Assembly (NCBI RefSeq): GCF_050946515.1
Contig: NZ_JBMNUX010000011.1
Coordinates: forward strand, 20,015-84,014
Direction of reading: 5' to 3'
DNA length: 64,000 nt
DNA from: Tractidigestivibacter sp050946515
GTDB taxonomy: Bacteria; Actinomycetota; Coriobacteriia; Coriobacteriales; Atopobiaceae
The notes beneath the pieces were generated by a model, which saw only the letters and a list, made by a program, of their open reading frames with translations, did not search any database and had not been told where the DNA came from. Made by a program: the position numbers and the translations under genes. Shown here piece after piece: positions 35,201-43,395 of the stretch; position 1 is the stretch's first letter; every line of letters begins with the position of its first letter.

Positions 35201-36000
35201 TAGTCCTCCTGGCTGTCAATGCGCTCCGAGACCTCGTCGACCAGCGCCTGGTATTCGTCCGAGCCGCTTACCTCGTCGGCGGCGCCCTCCACCTTGACGT
35301 AGACCTCAGTATAGGGATAGCTGTCAGCGAACGCGTCGGGCTCGACATAGAGGTACTGCTTGATGCTGCCGTCGCCAAGCGTGGTTGTTCCCAAGCTCCC
35401 GCCATAAGGGTAGTTTGACGAGCTCACAAGGCCCACAACCGTAAACGTCTTAGTCACCAGCACGTCGTCGACGTCGGAGGTGCCGTAGAGCACCTCAACC
35501 GTGTCGCCAATGCCAAAGCCCTCGCTTGAGGCAACGTCTGCGCTGATGACGCACTCGTCGGGAGCGTCCGGCCACTCCCCCTCCTTCAGCACGACGCGGT
35601 TGAGGTAGGAGTCGTCGTCCGACTCGACCGTCGTCGAAGACGTCACGACCGCCGAAGACGCATCCTCGACGTTGAGCGAAGAGATGCGAATGGCAACCTG
35701 CTCTTTTCCAAGGCGCGCCACAAAGTCTGCCGTCGTGGAGCCCATGGCCGCCTCAACGCCGTCAATCTGAGAGATGCGCTCGACGTCGGCGTCTTCGAAG
35801 CCATCCGTCGAAAGTACGCGAATGTCATAAAGATTGGTGCCGTCATAGTAGCGATCGGCAGCATCGGTCATGTCGAGCCCGCTCATCTGGAGACCCGCGA
35901 AAAATCCGCAGCCCAAAGCCACGATGCCAATGATGGCGAGGAAGCGCCCCTTCGAGCGCTTGATGCTTCGGAGCGTCTCTTTCGCGAGGACGGAGCGCAT
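32284..36000 (-). CDS. Large FtsX-type ABC transporter permease with coiled-coil and Thr/Asp-rich linker
   Basis: 1238-aa membrane component. A transmembrane helix lies near residues 20-40. A MacB-like periplasmic-type domain runs to about 275. A long heptad coiled coil follows (about 280-660, rich in Glu, Gln, Ser), broken by a low-complexity linker made of TTDSTTD, QDTATD and similar repeats. After it come the first FtsX helix set (about 700-830), a second extracytoplasmic domain and a final FtsX set ending RRRLDRISMVESLKSVD. The ATPase gene ends two bases before this ATG. Long extracellular coiled coils in such permeases suggest mechanotransmission to the cell wall or lipid/peptide export (inference). 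Confidence 0.85.
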   Translation of the reverse strand: MRSVLAKETLRSIKRSKGRFLAIIGIVALGCGFFAGLQMSGLDMTDAADRYYDGTNLYDIRVLSTDGFEDADVERISQIDGVEAAMGSTTADFVARLGKEQVAIRISSLNVEDASSAVVTSSTTVESDDDSYLNRVVLKEGEWPDAPDECVISADVASSEGFGIGDTVEVLYGTSDVDDVLVTKTFTVVGLVSSSNYPYGGSLGTTTLGDGSIKQYLYVEPDAFADSYPYTEVYVKVEGAADEVSGSDEYQALVDEVSERIDSQEDYLASARLDDIKADAQAELDDKRAEYEESKAKAEQELADAQSQLDDAAATLAESREELDSGWSELESGQQQLSSGWEEYQNGVSELSSNREEAESQLAEAQSQIDEQRATLDQSSQDLDEQQSTVDEQRFSLEEQKSELETQLEQTNQQISSLQQQIAALEATDETTDSTTSGTADGAADGTTDSTTDSAQDTATDEGTTDEATDSAAADSTTDSTTDGTQDTATDDSTTDSTTGSATDGTTDGSTEGTNGNASAQLEQLKAALAQAQAGAKDIKSGLDQVNDGLSNLDEVQDQIDSGRAQLQSGYDALDQAQAALDAQKAQVESELSAGESTLDESYLQLLESQSKLDESLAQLEEGEASYADGLSSYEDGVEELKAQRSDVEAQLADAEAQLDEAQEEIDSLEKPDIYELDRTKNEGCEYYRSDSERISRIADVFPAMFFLVAALVALTTMTRMVEDDRVLIGTFKALGYSTRQIASKYLAYAAIASLTGAVLGIAVLTQVLPYIIMASYGVIYSVPLLSFPMPVDAGVALFSGALGVGVTIIATLVAVVSSLRATPASLMLPLAPKAGKRILLERIAPIWKRLSFSWKVTFRNIFRYKRRLLMTLVGISGCTALLLVGFGLDNSIWDIIDRQFGPIIHYDLVVSLDSSADDQDVEDVASYLASDEDISQCWRLQQENMLAGSSGTEDQERVSVVIPEDASDFTGAVTFQERTSGESIAFDENSVIVTEKLASTLGIGVGDQITVYDEDDVGNATGSGYQHTVTGVCENYVGNYVYVGRDAWAQTGKDEPLFSTVYASASLDEDAKEALSDELHNYENVSVVSFMDDTIDSYRTTLKVVDYVVVVLVVSAAALAYIVLYNLTNINISERVREIASLKVLGFTRREVYAYIFREVIIISIMGDFVGMFLGTWLEGFVITTAEVDYVMFGRTIHPESYLISFALTIVFTLIVIALMRRRLDRISMVESLKSVD
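34480..34720. repeat. In-frame minisatellite inside the ABC permease gene
   Basis: The DNA is built of GTCGTGCTGTCGGTC-type units. A 17-base block (CGTCGCAGTGTCTTGCG) occurs at 34531-34547 and again at 34621-34637, exactly 90 bases (30 codons) apart. The protein carries a matching 30-residue period around QDTATD. The unit length is a multiple of three, so copy changes would alter linker length without breaking the frame. Confidence 0.75.
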
Positions 36001-36002
36001 GG

Positions 36003-36713
36003 CTACCACTCGACCGTCATGGCATCGACGGGATGCTGGTTCGTCTGTATTGAGGAGGCCTTGCCCTCTCGAATGTGGATGACCCGGTCGGCAATCTGGG
36101 TGAACGCCGAGTTGTGCGTCACGATGGCCACCGTGCAGCCGCGCTCGTGGCAGGTGTCCTGCAGAAGGCGAAGCACCTGTTTGCCAGTCACGTAGTCAAG
36201 CGCGCCAGTCGGCTCGTCGCAGAGCAAAAGCTTTGGGTTCTTGGCAAGGGCTCGGGCAATGGCGACGCGCTGCTGCTCTCCTCCTGAGAGCTGGGCCGGA
36301 AAGTTGTCGGCACGCCCAGAGAGCCCCACCTCGTCAAGAACCACGTCTGCGGGAATGGGATCGTCGCAGATCTGGCTCGCAAGCTCGACGTTCTCGCGTG
36401 CCGTGAGGTTCTGGACAAGGTTGTAGAACTGGAAGACGAAGCCAATGTCGTGCCTGCGATAGAGCGTGAGCTCGCGCTCAGAGAGACAAGAGACCTCGCG
36501 GCCGGCAAGCGTGATGGTGCCCGACGAGCAAGAGTCCATGCCTCCCAGCATGTTGAGGACCGTCGTCTTGCCGGCGCCCGACGGGCCGACGATGACGCAG
36601 AGCTCGCCCTTCTCAATGTCAAAAGTCATGCCATCGACGGCACGGACCTCGACCGAGCCCATCTGGTAGACCTTGGAGACGTCCCGAAACTCGACGAACG
36701 ACACGACGCTCAC
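36003..36713 (-). CDS. ABC transporter ATPase (MacB/LolD-like)
   Basis: 236-aa ATP-binding subunit that drives the adjacent FtsX permease. Walker A GPSGAGKTT, Q-loop FVFQFYNLV, signature LSGGEQQR, Walker B LLLCDEPTGALD and the switch His in VTHN are intact. GTG 36713 is the apparent start, with only a weak ribosome site. Its stop (36003) lies two bases before the permease ATG, so the two are co-translated. No transcription regulator is next to it. Confidence 0.93.
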   Translation of the reverse strand: MSVVSFVEFRDVSKVYQMGSVEVRAVDGMTFDIEKGELCVIVGPSGAGKTTVLNMLGGMDSCSSGTITLAGREVSCLSERELTLYRRHDIGFVFQFYNLVQNLTARENVELASQICDDPIPADVVLDEVGLSGRADNFPAQLSGGEQQRVAIARALAKNPKLLLCDEPTGALDYVTGKQVLRLLQDTCHERGCTVAIVTHNSAFTQIADRVIHIREGKASSIQTNQHPVDAMTVEW

Positions 36714-36799
36714 CGCCTGAACGATGTGGACAATAGTCAGATTATTCCCCAGCCGGGAATTCCGCTTGACATGATTAAGAACCTTATCGACGGACGGCG

Positions 36800-37381
36800 C
36801 TAGCGCTCAAGCACGATTCGCGGCTTCAGGTTCTCAGCAGCCTCGTCGCCCAAGAACCAACGCACGATGGCCAAGCCGAAGTCGATGGCGGTGCCCATCC
36901 CCTTGCTGGTGATCACGTTGGTGTCGACGACGGCGGGCTCCTCGGAGAGGATGGCCCCGTTCTCCACAAGAACGTGCTGGAAGTTGGGGTTTGAGGTTGC
37001 GGGGCGCCCCATCAGAAGACCGAGCTCAGCCAAGATGGAGGGCGCGGCGCAGATGGCGGCTACGCCCTTGCCCGCGCGGTCGAACTCGACGAGCTTGTCG
37101 CAGAGCGGCCCGCACGCCTTGAGGTTGAGCGTGCCCGGCATGCCTCCAGGGAGCACGAGCATGTCATAGTCATCAAAGGAGAAGCCTTCGTCCTCGATGG
37201 AGCGCTCGCAGACAATGGTCACCTCATGCGAGGACGTAACGGTGTGGTCGGCCACGATCGAGACCGTGTCAGAGGGGATTCCCGCACGATAGAGCAGGTC
37301 GCGGACCGTAAGGCCCTCGATTTCCTCGAGCCCCTCGGCAACAAAGATGGCCACGCGCCGATCTGTCGTCTGTCTGAACAT
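36800..37381 (-). CDS. DJ-1/PfpI family protein
   Basis: 193-aa class I glutamine amidotransferase-like protein of the DJ-1 group. The nucleophile elbow Cys is in AAICAAPSIL (C111), and the paired acidic residue is in VAEGLEEIEG (E22). Members are described as glyoxalase/deglycase-like, or as redox chaperones; the actual activity is debated. It sits between the ABC pair and the PTS IIA gene, separated from the latter by a terminator, so it probably has its own promoter. Confidence 0.88.
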   Translation of the reverse strand: MFRQTTDRRVAIFVAEGLEEIEGLTVRDLLYRAGIPSDTVSIVADHTVTSSHEVTIVCERSIEDEGFSFDDYDMLVLPGGMPGTLNLKACGPLCDKLVEFDRAGKGVAAICAAPSILAELGLLMGRPATSNPNFQHVLVENGAILSEEPAVVDTNVITSKGMGTAIDFGLAIVRWFLGDEAAENLKPRIVLER

Positions 37382-37445
37382 GCTCTCTCCTCTCGTCTGC
37401 GTTGCGACACAACCCCAGTCTACATGCCGAGCTCCCCCACCTCAG

Positions 37446-37478
37446 AAAAAAACGCGCCCCGCATACGTGCGAGGCGCG
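37446..37478 (-). terminator. Intrinsic terminator after the lone PTS IIA gene
   Basis: Eleven-base arms (37453-37463 and 37468-37478) with one mismatch and a four-base loop, followed on the minus strand by seven U residues (37446-37452). It lies about 40 bases past the PTS IIA stop. Confidence 0.88.
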
Positions 37479-37517
37479 CAAAGAAGCGCTGCGGAGCAGG
37501 GCGGAAATTCCGCGAGC

Positions 37518-37976
37518 TTACTCCTCGTCGATGCCAGCGTTGATGGCGTCAGCGATGGCCTGCTTGTCATCGGTGCCACGGACGAGGCTCTTGAACTCGT
37601 CCCTCATCAGCAGAACGGCGGTCTTGGACAGCAGCTTGATGTGCGTGGTGCCAGCCTCGCCGGCGGGAACCAGCAGGGCAATGCAGATGTCGACGGGCTT
37701 GTCGTCGAAGGACGGCCACTCAACGGGGGTGTCATTCTTGTAGACGATGACGACGGCGTTCTTGATGGCGTCGGCCTTGGCGTGAGGGACCGCGAAGCCG
37801 TCGGTCATGCCGGTCTCGCCCATATCCTCGCGTGCGAGGAAGGCGTCGTACACGGCGTCAGCGTCGTCAGCGGCGCCGAGCTCGACGGAACGTTCAGCGA
37901 TGAAGCGGAGAATCTCCTTGCGGTCCTTGCCATGCTGGTTGACGAAAACGTCTTCTGCCTTAACGAAATCGCTCAC
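37518..37976 (-). CDS. PTS IIA component, fructose/mannitol/galactitol type
   Basis: 152-aa phospho-carrier of the fructose-mannitol IIA fold. The phospho-His is in MTDGFAVPHAKADA (H65), followed by VVIVYKNDTPVEW and the typical LLSKTAVLL helix. A GTG start at 37976 with AAGGAG six bases upstream fits; the open frame runs 16 codons further without homology. No IIB or IIC lies beside it. The galactitol-like IIB at 50841 is the only possible partner in the window. It may be a regulatory IIA or serve a permease elsewhere. Confidence 0.9.
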   Translation of the reverse strand: MSDFVKAEDVFVNQHGKDRKEILRFIAERSVELGAADDADAVYDAFLAREDMGETGMTDGFAVPHAKADAIKNAVVIVYKNDTPVEWPSFDDKPVDICIALLVPAGEAGTTHIKLLSKTAVLLMRDEFKSLVRGTDDKQAIADAINAGIDEE

Positions 37977-38118
37977 TGGTGTCTCCTTCGTAACGTGGTT
38001 TTTCGTGCGCAAACGCAACACCATGTATTCATCATAGCTGCTTAGCCAACTTCAGAATAAGAAAAATGGCGTCAAATAAGGTCTTGCAGAGATTGACTTC
38101 GGCTTTTTGCCTTGAGAA

Positions 38119-39258
38119 CTATCCGAGCCGTGCCCCCAACGAAAGAAGCGAGAAGGTCCGCGCCGCGGCAAGCCGCAAGTTCCGCTCTGCCTGGGAAAGC
38201 GCCTGGGAGATGTCGCAGACATCGATGACGCAGGGGACAAGCGCATCGATTCCGCAGGCGAGAAGCTCCTGGGCATCCGCGTCCATGCCTCCGACGAAGG
38301 CCACGCAGGGAACTCCATTGGACCTGCAGCGCGCCGCGACCCCGCTTAGGAGCTTGCCGTGCGCCGACTGCGCGTCGGCATGCCCCTCCCCAGTGAAACA
38401 GAGGTCTGCGCCCGCAAGGGCGGCGTCCATGCCGACGAGGTCAAGCACCCAGTCGACGCCGCGGACCATCTCGGCGCCCAGGAAGGCGCGCGCCGCCGCC
38501 CCAAGGCCTCCTGCCGCTCCCGCGCCCGAAACGTCTGCAACGCGGATTCCAAAGGTCTTCTCCAAAACGGCGGCGTAGCTGGCCATGCCGCGCTCGAGCT
38601 CCTCCACCATCTGGGGCGTCGCGCCCTTCTGCGGGGCAAAGACCCGAGCGGAGCCGCGAGGGCCCACGAGCGGGTTGTCCACGTCGCACATCACGTGGAA
38701 GCTTGCCTTGCGAACGCGCGGGTCAAGGCCGGACAGGTCGATGGCCGACACGCGCCCCAGGTCGGCGCCCACGCCCTCGAGCTCGCCGCCCTTCTCGTCG
38801 AGAAAGCGCACGCCTAGCGCACGCGCCATGCCCATGCCGCCGTCGTTTGTCGCGCTACCTCCAATGGCAAGCGAGATGTCAGTCGCGCCGCGCTCGAGCG
38901 CGTCAAGTATCAGCTGACCGGTCCCATACGTGGAGGTGCGCAGCGGATTTCTCTCCGCAGCAGTCAGGAGCGGAAGCCCCGAGGCCGCCGCCATCTCGAT
39001 GATGGCGCGACTGTCGGGAAGAAGGCCGTATGCCGCTAGGACTGGGTCGCCAAGGGGCCCTGACACGCGCACGTACTCGCGCTCTCCGCCAAGCGACGAG
39101 ACGACGGCGTCCACCGTGCCCTCGCCGCCGTCCGCCACGGCAAGGCGGGCGACCTCGCAGCTGCCAAAGGCATGCGTCGCCTCGTCCGCCACGATGTCGG
39201 CAACCTGCCCGGAGGAGAGGCTCCCCTTGAACGAGTCCGAAGCAATCACAAGCTTCAT
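38119..39258 (-). CDS. glxK: Glycerate kinase (GarK/GlxK family)
   Basis: 379-aa kinase that phosphorylates D-glycerate to 2-phosphoglycerate (type 1 family). Characteristic parts: the N-terminal LVIASDSFKGSLSS, RLAVADGGEGTVDAV, AIGGSATNDGGMGMARALG, FAPQKGATP and CFTGEGHADAQSAHGK. Full length. It would feed glycerate from sugar acids or serine breakdown into glycolysis. No other glycerate pathway gene is next to it; the ABC transporter gene ends 36 bases upstream, so it may be read from that promoter. Confidence 0.95.
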   Translation of the reverse strand: MKLVIASDSFKGSLSSGQVADIVADEATHAFGSCEVARLAVADGGEGTVDAVVSSLGGEREYVRVSGPLGDPVLAAYGLLPDSRAIIEMAAASGLPLLTAAERNPLRTSTYGTGQLILDALERGATDISLAIGGSATNDGGMGMARALGVRFLDEKGGELEGVGADLGRVSAIDLSGLDPRVRKASFHVMCDVDNPLVGPRGSARVFAPQKGATPQMVEELERGMASYAAVLEKTFGIRVADVSGAGAAGGLGAAARAFLGAEMVRGVDWVLDLVGMDAALAGADLCFTGEGHADAQSAHGKLLSGVAARCRSNGVPCVAFVGGMDADAQELLACGIDALVPCVIDVCDISQALSQAERNLRLAAARTFSLLSLGARLG

Positions 39259-39294
39259 GTTTCCTCCCAGCCCTCCGTCTTCGCAGTTGCTTCC

Positions 39295-42200
39295 CTACTC
39301 GCTTCTCAGCGCCTCGACAGGATCGGACTTGGACGCCTTTCTCGCGGGGATGAGGCCGGCGATGAAGGTGAGCAGCACCGAGATGCCAATCAGCGCAAGC
39401 GCGTCTTGGGGCGGCAGCTGTGCCAGGTTGGCGACGTTGAAGTGCTCCTCGATAAGGACGTTTGCCGGAATCAGCAGAAGCAGCGTTATTAGGATGCCCA
39501 TGAGGCCTGCCACGAAGCCCTCGATGATGGTCTCGGCATTGAACACCTGCGAGATGTTGTGCTTGCTGGCGCCGATGGAGCGCAGGATGCCGATCTCCTT
39601 CTTGCGCTCGAGCACCGAGATGTAGGTGATGATGCCGATCATGATCGAAGAGACCACCAGCGAGATCGAGACGAACGCAATCAGCATCGTCGTGACCATG
39701 TTGAGGATGTTGGAGACCGAGCTCATCATGGCGCCCACCATGTCCGACCAGCTCACGACCTTGTCGTCCTCGCCAGCGGCCGTCCGCATGTCGTTGTAGT
39801 CGTTCAGGATCTCGGTGATGGCGTCTTTGGCCTCAAAGTCGCGAGGATAGATGTCAATCTCGTAGGGCGTGCTCAGGTCTGCGTAGCCAAGCTTGGAGAG
39901 GTTGCCCTCATAGCTTGCGGTGCTCCCGCTCAGGATCGAGCTCATGATGGCGCGCAGGTCGTCCTCGGTCAGGTTGAACTGGAAGGCTTCGGCCAGCTTC
40001 GACTCGTCGACCTGCATGGCCCCCGCCATGTTGGCCATCAGGTTCTCCACAGAGCTCGTAAGCGCGCTCTGGAGCTCAGACTGGATCTGCTGGGTCATCT
40101 GGGTCATGACCTGAGACAGGGCCGACTGCAGGTACTGGCTCATGGCGTCGGTGATCGCCGTGGTGAGCGATGCCGCGACCTTCTCTTGGTACGCCGCAAG
40201 CACCTTGTTGACGACGTCCTCGCTCACGCCCTCGGGCGTCGTTTCAGAAGAGCCCGTCAGCGAGCCAAGCGCCGTCGCGAGCTGGGTAGAGAGGTCATCG
40301 GTGTCAATGGCGTCGTTCACGGCAGCGCTGATCTTTTGGCGAACGTCGTCGGTGGCGATGTAGTCGGCCACCGTCTTGTCAGTGTTCTCCTGCTGCCAGG
40401 TGGTCCAGCCCTGCGCAACCTGGGTGAGCGCCACGGCAAGGCGCTCCTGGCCGCCGTCCTTGAACTTCACGGTGATGCCCGAGAGGGCCTCCACCACCTG
40501 CTCTTCGGTAAGGTCTGGGAAGATCTGCTGCAGGTCGTCAGCGGTGAGCTCCGGGATATCGGAAGAGTCGATCTCGAGGTCAGAGAGGTCAATCTCGGGG
40601 ACCGTGATGCTCGAGAAGTCCATGTTGGAGAGGTCAAGCGAGGAGAGGTCGATGTCGGAGACGCTGCTGGCGATTGCCGAGGTGTCGATGGAGAACGCCG
40701 ACTGAAGGACCTCCCCGTCAATCGTGATCATCGACGAGAGGTCGAGCGAGTCGGTATTGCCTGCGGCCTCGTCGGCAAAGGTCTCTCCCGTGAAGACGTC
40801 GACGTCGGGGTTTGCCAGCTGGTCGGCCACGATCTGCGAGTTGGAGGCGTCCTCGATCACCTGCATGGTGAGCTCGCTTGTGTAGTAGATTCCCGAGGAA
40901 AGCGTGTGGGTCTTTACCTCGGACTTTGGCTGCACCACGCCGACGATGTGCAGCGTGCGGCCGCCCTGGACAAGGCTCGTCATGTACTCTGTGTCGTCCG
41001 ATCGGTCAGACCAGACGCCCAAATCAGACTCGTAGCTGTACATGTCGGAGGCGTTCACGAGCGAGAACGTGGGCTCCATCAGCTGCTCGTAGGTATAGGT
41101 GTTGGTCGTCTCGTCGCTGTCGACGTCCTCGCCCGAGAGGTACTGGCTCACCATGTCCTGCAGCTCGTCGTGGTCGCGAAGCCCCATGTCGTACTCAAGC
41201 AGGTCGGGGATTGTCCCGTCGTCAGAGAGCACGAGCACGAGCTCGTCTGCCGCCTCGGGCCAGCGGCCGGCCTTGACGTCGTACTGGTCTTGGTAGAGCT
41301 CGGCATTCTCGGGAAGCTGGCTGAAGATCGAGAAGGACATGCTCACGGAGGACGAGCTGTCCGAAGAGTTGATGCCCATCTCGGTGAACGAGGTCTCGGG
41401 ATTCACCTGCAGAAGACCGTCGGAGGTGTCAGAGAGGAAGATCTGCGGCGTGACGTCGTACTTGTACTCGATGTCGGTCGCGTAGTCCTGGATGCCGCCA
41501 CCGTTGGCGTCGAGGTACTCCTTCAGCGAGGCAGTGTCGTTTGACCCGACGTTCGAGGCGATATCCGCAACGAAGGCCGACGAAGACACCTCGCCTTCCG
41601 TCCCCTCGTCCGTATTCCCCTCGAGCTCGTCCACGCGCTCGCTTTGCGCCGAGGAGAGCATCGAGCTCATGTCGACGCTCTCTTGGTCGATCTCGATGGG
41701 GTAGACCGAGAGGGTCTCCTCCTCCACGTCGTGGATGTAGTCGTTCACGCCATTTGCCAGCGCCAGGATCGCCGCGATGCCGATGATGCCGATCGATCCC
41801 GCAAAGGCAGTCATGATCGTGCGGCCCTTCTTTGTCATGAGGTTGTTGAACGACAGCCCCAGCGCCGTGAGAAACGACATCGAGGTGCGGCGCGCCGGCT
41901 TTGCCGGTCGGCGCTCGACGGTCGAGGGGTCAAACGGCATCGAGTCGGAGGTGATCTGGCCGTCGCGGAGCTCTACGATGCGCGTGGCGTACTGATGGGC
42001 AAGCTCGGGGTTGTGCGTGACCATGACAACCAGGCGGTCGCGCGAGACCTCCTTCAGAAGGTCCATGACCTGCACCGACGTCGCGGAGTCAAGCGCGCCG
42101 GTGGGCTCGTCTGCAAGCACTATCTCGGGGTCGTTGATCAGGGCGCGCGCGATGGCCACGCGCTGCATCTGACCGCCGGAGAGCTGGGAGGGCTTCTTGT

Positions 42201-42606
42201 TCACGTGCTCGGAAAGGCCCACGTCTGCAAGCGCCTTCAGGGCGCGCTCGCGGCGCTCTGCTCGCGAGACGCCCGAGAGCGTCAGCGCCAGCTCGACGTT
42301 CGCGAGAATCGTCTGGTGAGGAATGAGGTTGTAGCTCTGGAAAACGAAGCCGATGCGGTTGTTGCGGTAGGCGTCCCAGTCGCGGTCCTTGAACTTCTTC
42401 GTGGAGATGCCGTCCACCAGAAGGTCGCCTGAGTCAAAGTGGTCAAGGCCGCCGATCACGTTGAGCATCGTCGTCTTGCCCGAGCCCGAGGGACCAAGAA
42501 TTGCCACGAACTCTGAGTCACGGAATGCCACGCTCACGTGATCGAGAGCCACTTGGGTGAAGTCGTCCGAAACGTATTCCTTGCATATGTCTTTAAGCTC
42601 AAGCAT
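39295..42606 (-). CDS. Fused ABC ATPase-FtsX permease with very large extracytoplasmic domain
   Basis: 1103-aa MacB-like exporter. Residues 1-230 are the ATPase (GPSGSGKTT, LSGGQMQR, LADEPTGALD, VTHN). A transmembrane helix lies near 265-285. About 680 residues outside the membrane follow, including a region of regularly spaced Asp/Ser/Leu/Ile (DLSSLDLSNMDFSS and on to DIPELT) and a Gln-rich helix. Three FtsX helices come at the end, with LERKKEIGILRSIGASK and a C-terminal ARKASKSDPVEALRSE. ATG 42606 has GGAG upstream. Substrate unknown; such proteins export peptides or lipoproteins or act on the cell wall. It is the second big exporter system within 10 kb. Confidence 0.9.
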   Translation of the reverse strand: MLELKDICKEYVSDDFTQVALDHVSVAFRDSEFVAILGPSGSGKTTMLNVIGGLDHFDSGDLLVDGISTKKFKDRDWDAYRNNRIGFVFQSYNLIPHQTILANVELALTLSGVSRAERRERALKALADVGLSEHVNKKPSQLSGGQMQRVAIARALINDPEIVLADEPTGALDSATSVQVMDLLKEVSRDRLVVMVTHNPELAHQYATRIVELRDGQITSDSMPFDPSTVERRPAKPARRTSMSFLTALGLSFNNLMTKKGRTIMTAFAGSIGIIGIAAILALANGVNDYIHDVEEETLSVYPIEIDQESVDMSSMLSSAQSERVDELEGNTDEGTEGEVSSSAFVADIASNVGSNDTASLKEYLDANGGGIQDYATDIEYKYDVTPQIFLSDTSDGLLQVNPETSFTEMGINSSDSSSSVSMSFSIFSQLPENAELYQDQYDVKAGRWPEAADELVLVLSDDGTIPDLLEYDMGLRDHDELQDMVSQYLSGEDVDSDETTNTYTYEQLMEPTFSLVNASDMYSYESDLGVWSDRSDDTEYMTSLVQGGRTLHIVGVVQPKSEVKTHTLSSGIYYTSELTMQVIEDASNSQIVADQLANPDVDVFTGETFADEAAGNTDSLDLSSMITIDGEVLQSAFSIDTSAIASSVSDIDLSSLDLSNMDFSSITVPEIDLSDLEIDSSDIPELTADDLQQIFPDLTEEQVVEALSGITVKFKDGGQERLAVALTQVAQGWTTWQQENTDKTVADYIATDDVRQKISAAVNDAIDTDDLSTQLATALGSLTGSSETTPEGVSEDVVNKVLAAYQEKVAASLTTAITDAMSQYLQSALSQVMTQMTQQIQSELQSALTSSVENLMANMAGAMQVDESKLAEAFQFNLTEDDLRAIMSSILSGSTASYEGNLSKLGYADLSTPYEIDIYPRDFEAKDAITEILNDYNDMRTAAGEDDKVVSWSDMVGAMMSSVSNILNMVTTMLIAFVSISLVVSSIMIGIITYISVLERKKEIGILRSIGASKHNISQVFNAETIIEGFVAGLMGILITLLLLIPANVLIEEHFNVANLAQLPPQDALALIGISVLLTFIAGLIPARKASKSDPVEALRSE

Positions 42607-42744
42607 CGACGCTCCGGGAGATGTCGCAGGTTATGAATGCTAATAAAAACCAACAGCAACATACCCGGGGCGACAACGTTTAATCAAGCTGCTTTTAAGC
42701 CTTGCCTTGAGCCTGCCACAAAACCAAATGAACGATTGCGGCCC

Positions 42745-43215
42745 TTAGGCAACGAGCACCTTCACGCACGCCTTCTTCAGGTGGCTGGGGCTCTCCCCCT
42801 CGGCATGGCAGCCGGGCTTGTGCGCGTCTGCCGGATAGGTCACAAGGATGTCGCCCGGAACGAGGGTGATCCACTGCTCGCGACCGGCAGGAAGCGTGCG
42901 AAAAAGACCGAAGTCGTCCTTCTCGCTAAAGGCGCCCACGGGCTCGACCTCGTCCATGCTTGCAACGCAGATGCGCTCGGTGCCCTCGATGCATACGTGA
43001 ATGTCGGCATAGCGGCGGTGTGCCTCGAAGTCCTTCTCGGAAGGAGCCACCGTGTCGAACTCCATCACGTTGGCAAACACCTCGTCGCCCATGATCTCGT
43101 TTCTGCCGCAGGGCAGCGCCGCAAGGTCGGTGGTGCGCAGATACTCAAGCGCGCGTTGCATGCGCTCGGCGCGAACGTCGTTTTCAGCTGCGCCTTCGAT
43201 GGTCGAGAAGATCAT
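42745..43215 (-). CDS. YhcH/YjgK/YiaL family protein
   Basis: 156-aa cupin-like protein of the DUF386/EbgC family. Seen: DVFANVMEFDT-like EVFANVMEFDTVA, the His residues in EAHRRYADIHVCIEGTERI and YPADAHKPGCH, and the C-terminal KKACVKVLV. Family members act on sugar anomers or sialic acid-derived sugars and often sit in sugar operons. Here it stands alone, divergent from the Mrp gene. ATG 43215 follows AAGGAGG. Confidence 0.9.
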   Translation of the reverse strand: MIFSTIEGAAENDVRAERMQRALEYLRTTDLAALPCGRNEIMGDEVFANVMEFDTVAPSEKDFEAHRRYADIHVCIEGTERICVASMDEVEPVGAFSEKDDFGLFRTLPAGREQWITLVPGDILVTYPADAHKPGCHAEGESPSHLKKACVKVLVA

Positions 43216-43395
43216 GGGCCCTCCTTGGTTGTCGTTTTCGCTTGTATCAGTATGAATCATCCGCGCTCTGTGGAGCCTTGCTCCTTCGGCATGCTGCGTT
43301 TATTTCGCAAAGGCCCTAAAATGGCTTACTAGCTGTGCGGAATCACCGCCTACATACGAGACGACAGCCGCGCGAGCGGCAGAGGGAGACAGCAG

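Noticed and set aside
39559..41544. Long open frame on the plus strand opposite the fused ABC exporter
   Set aside because: It is a high-GC codon shadow: its protein is rich in Arg, His, Val and Asp, without motifs, and the minus-strand frame is clearly a MacB-like exporter.
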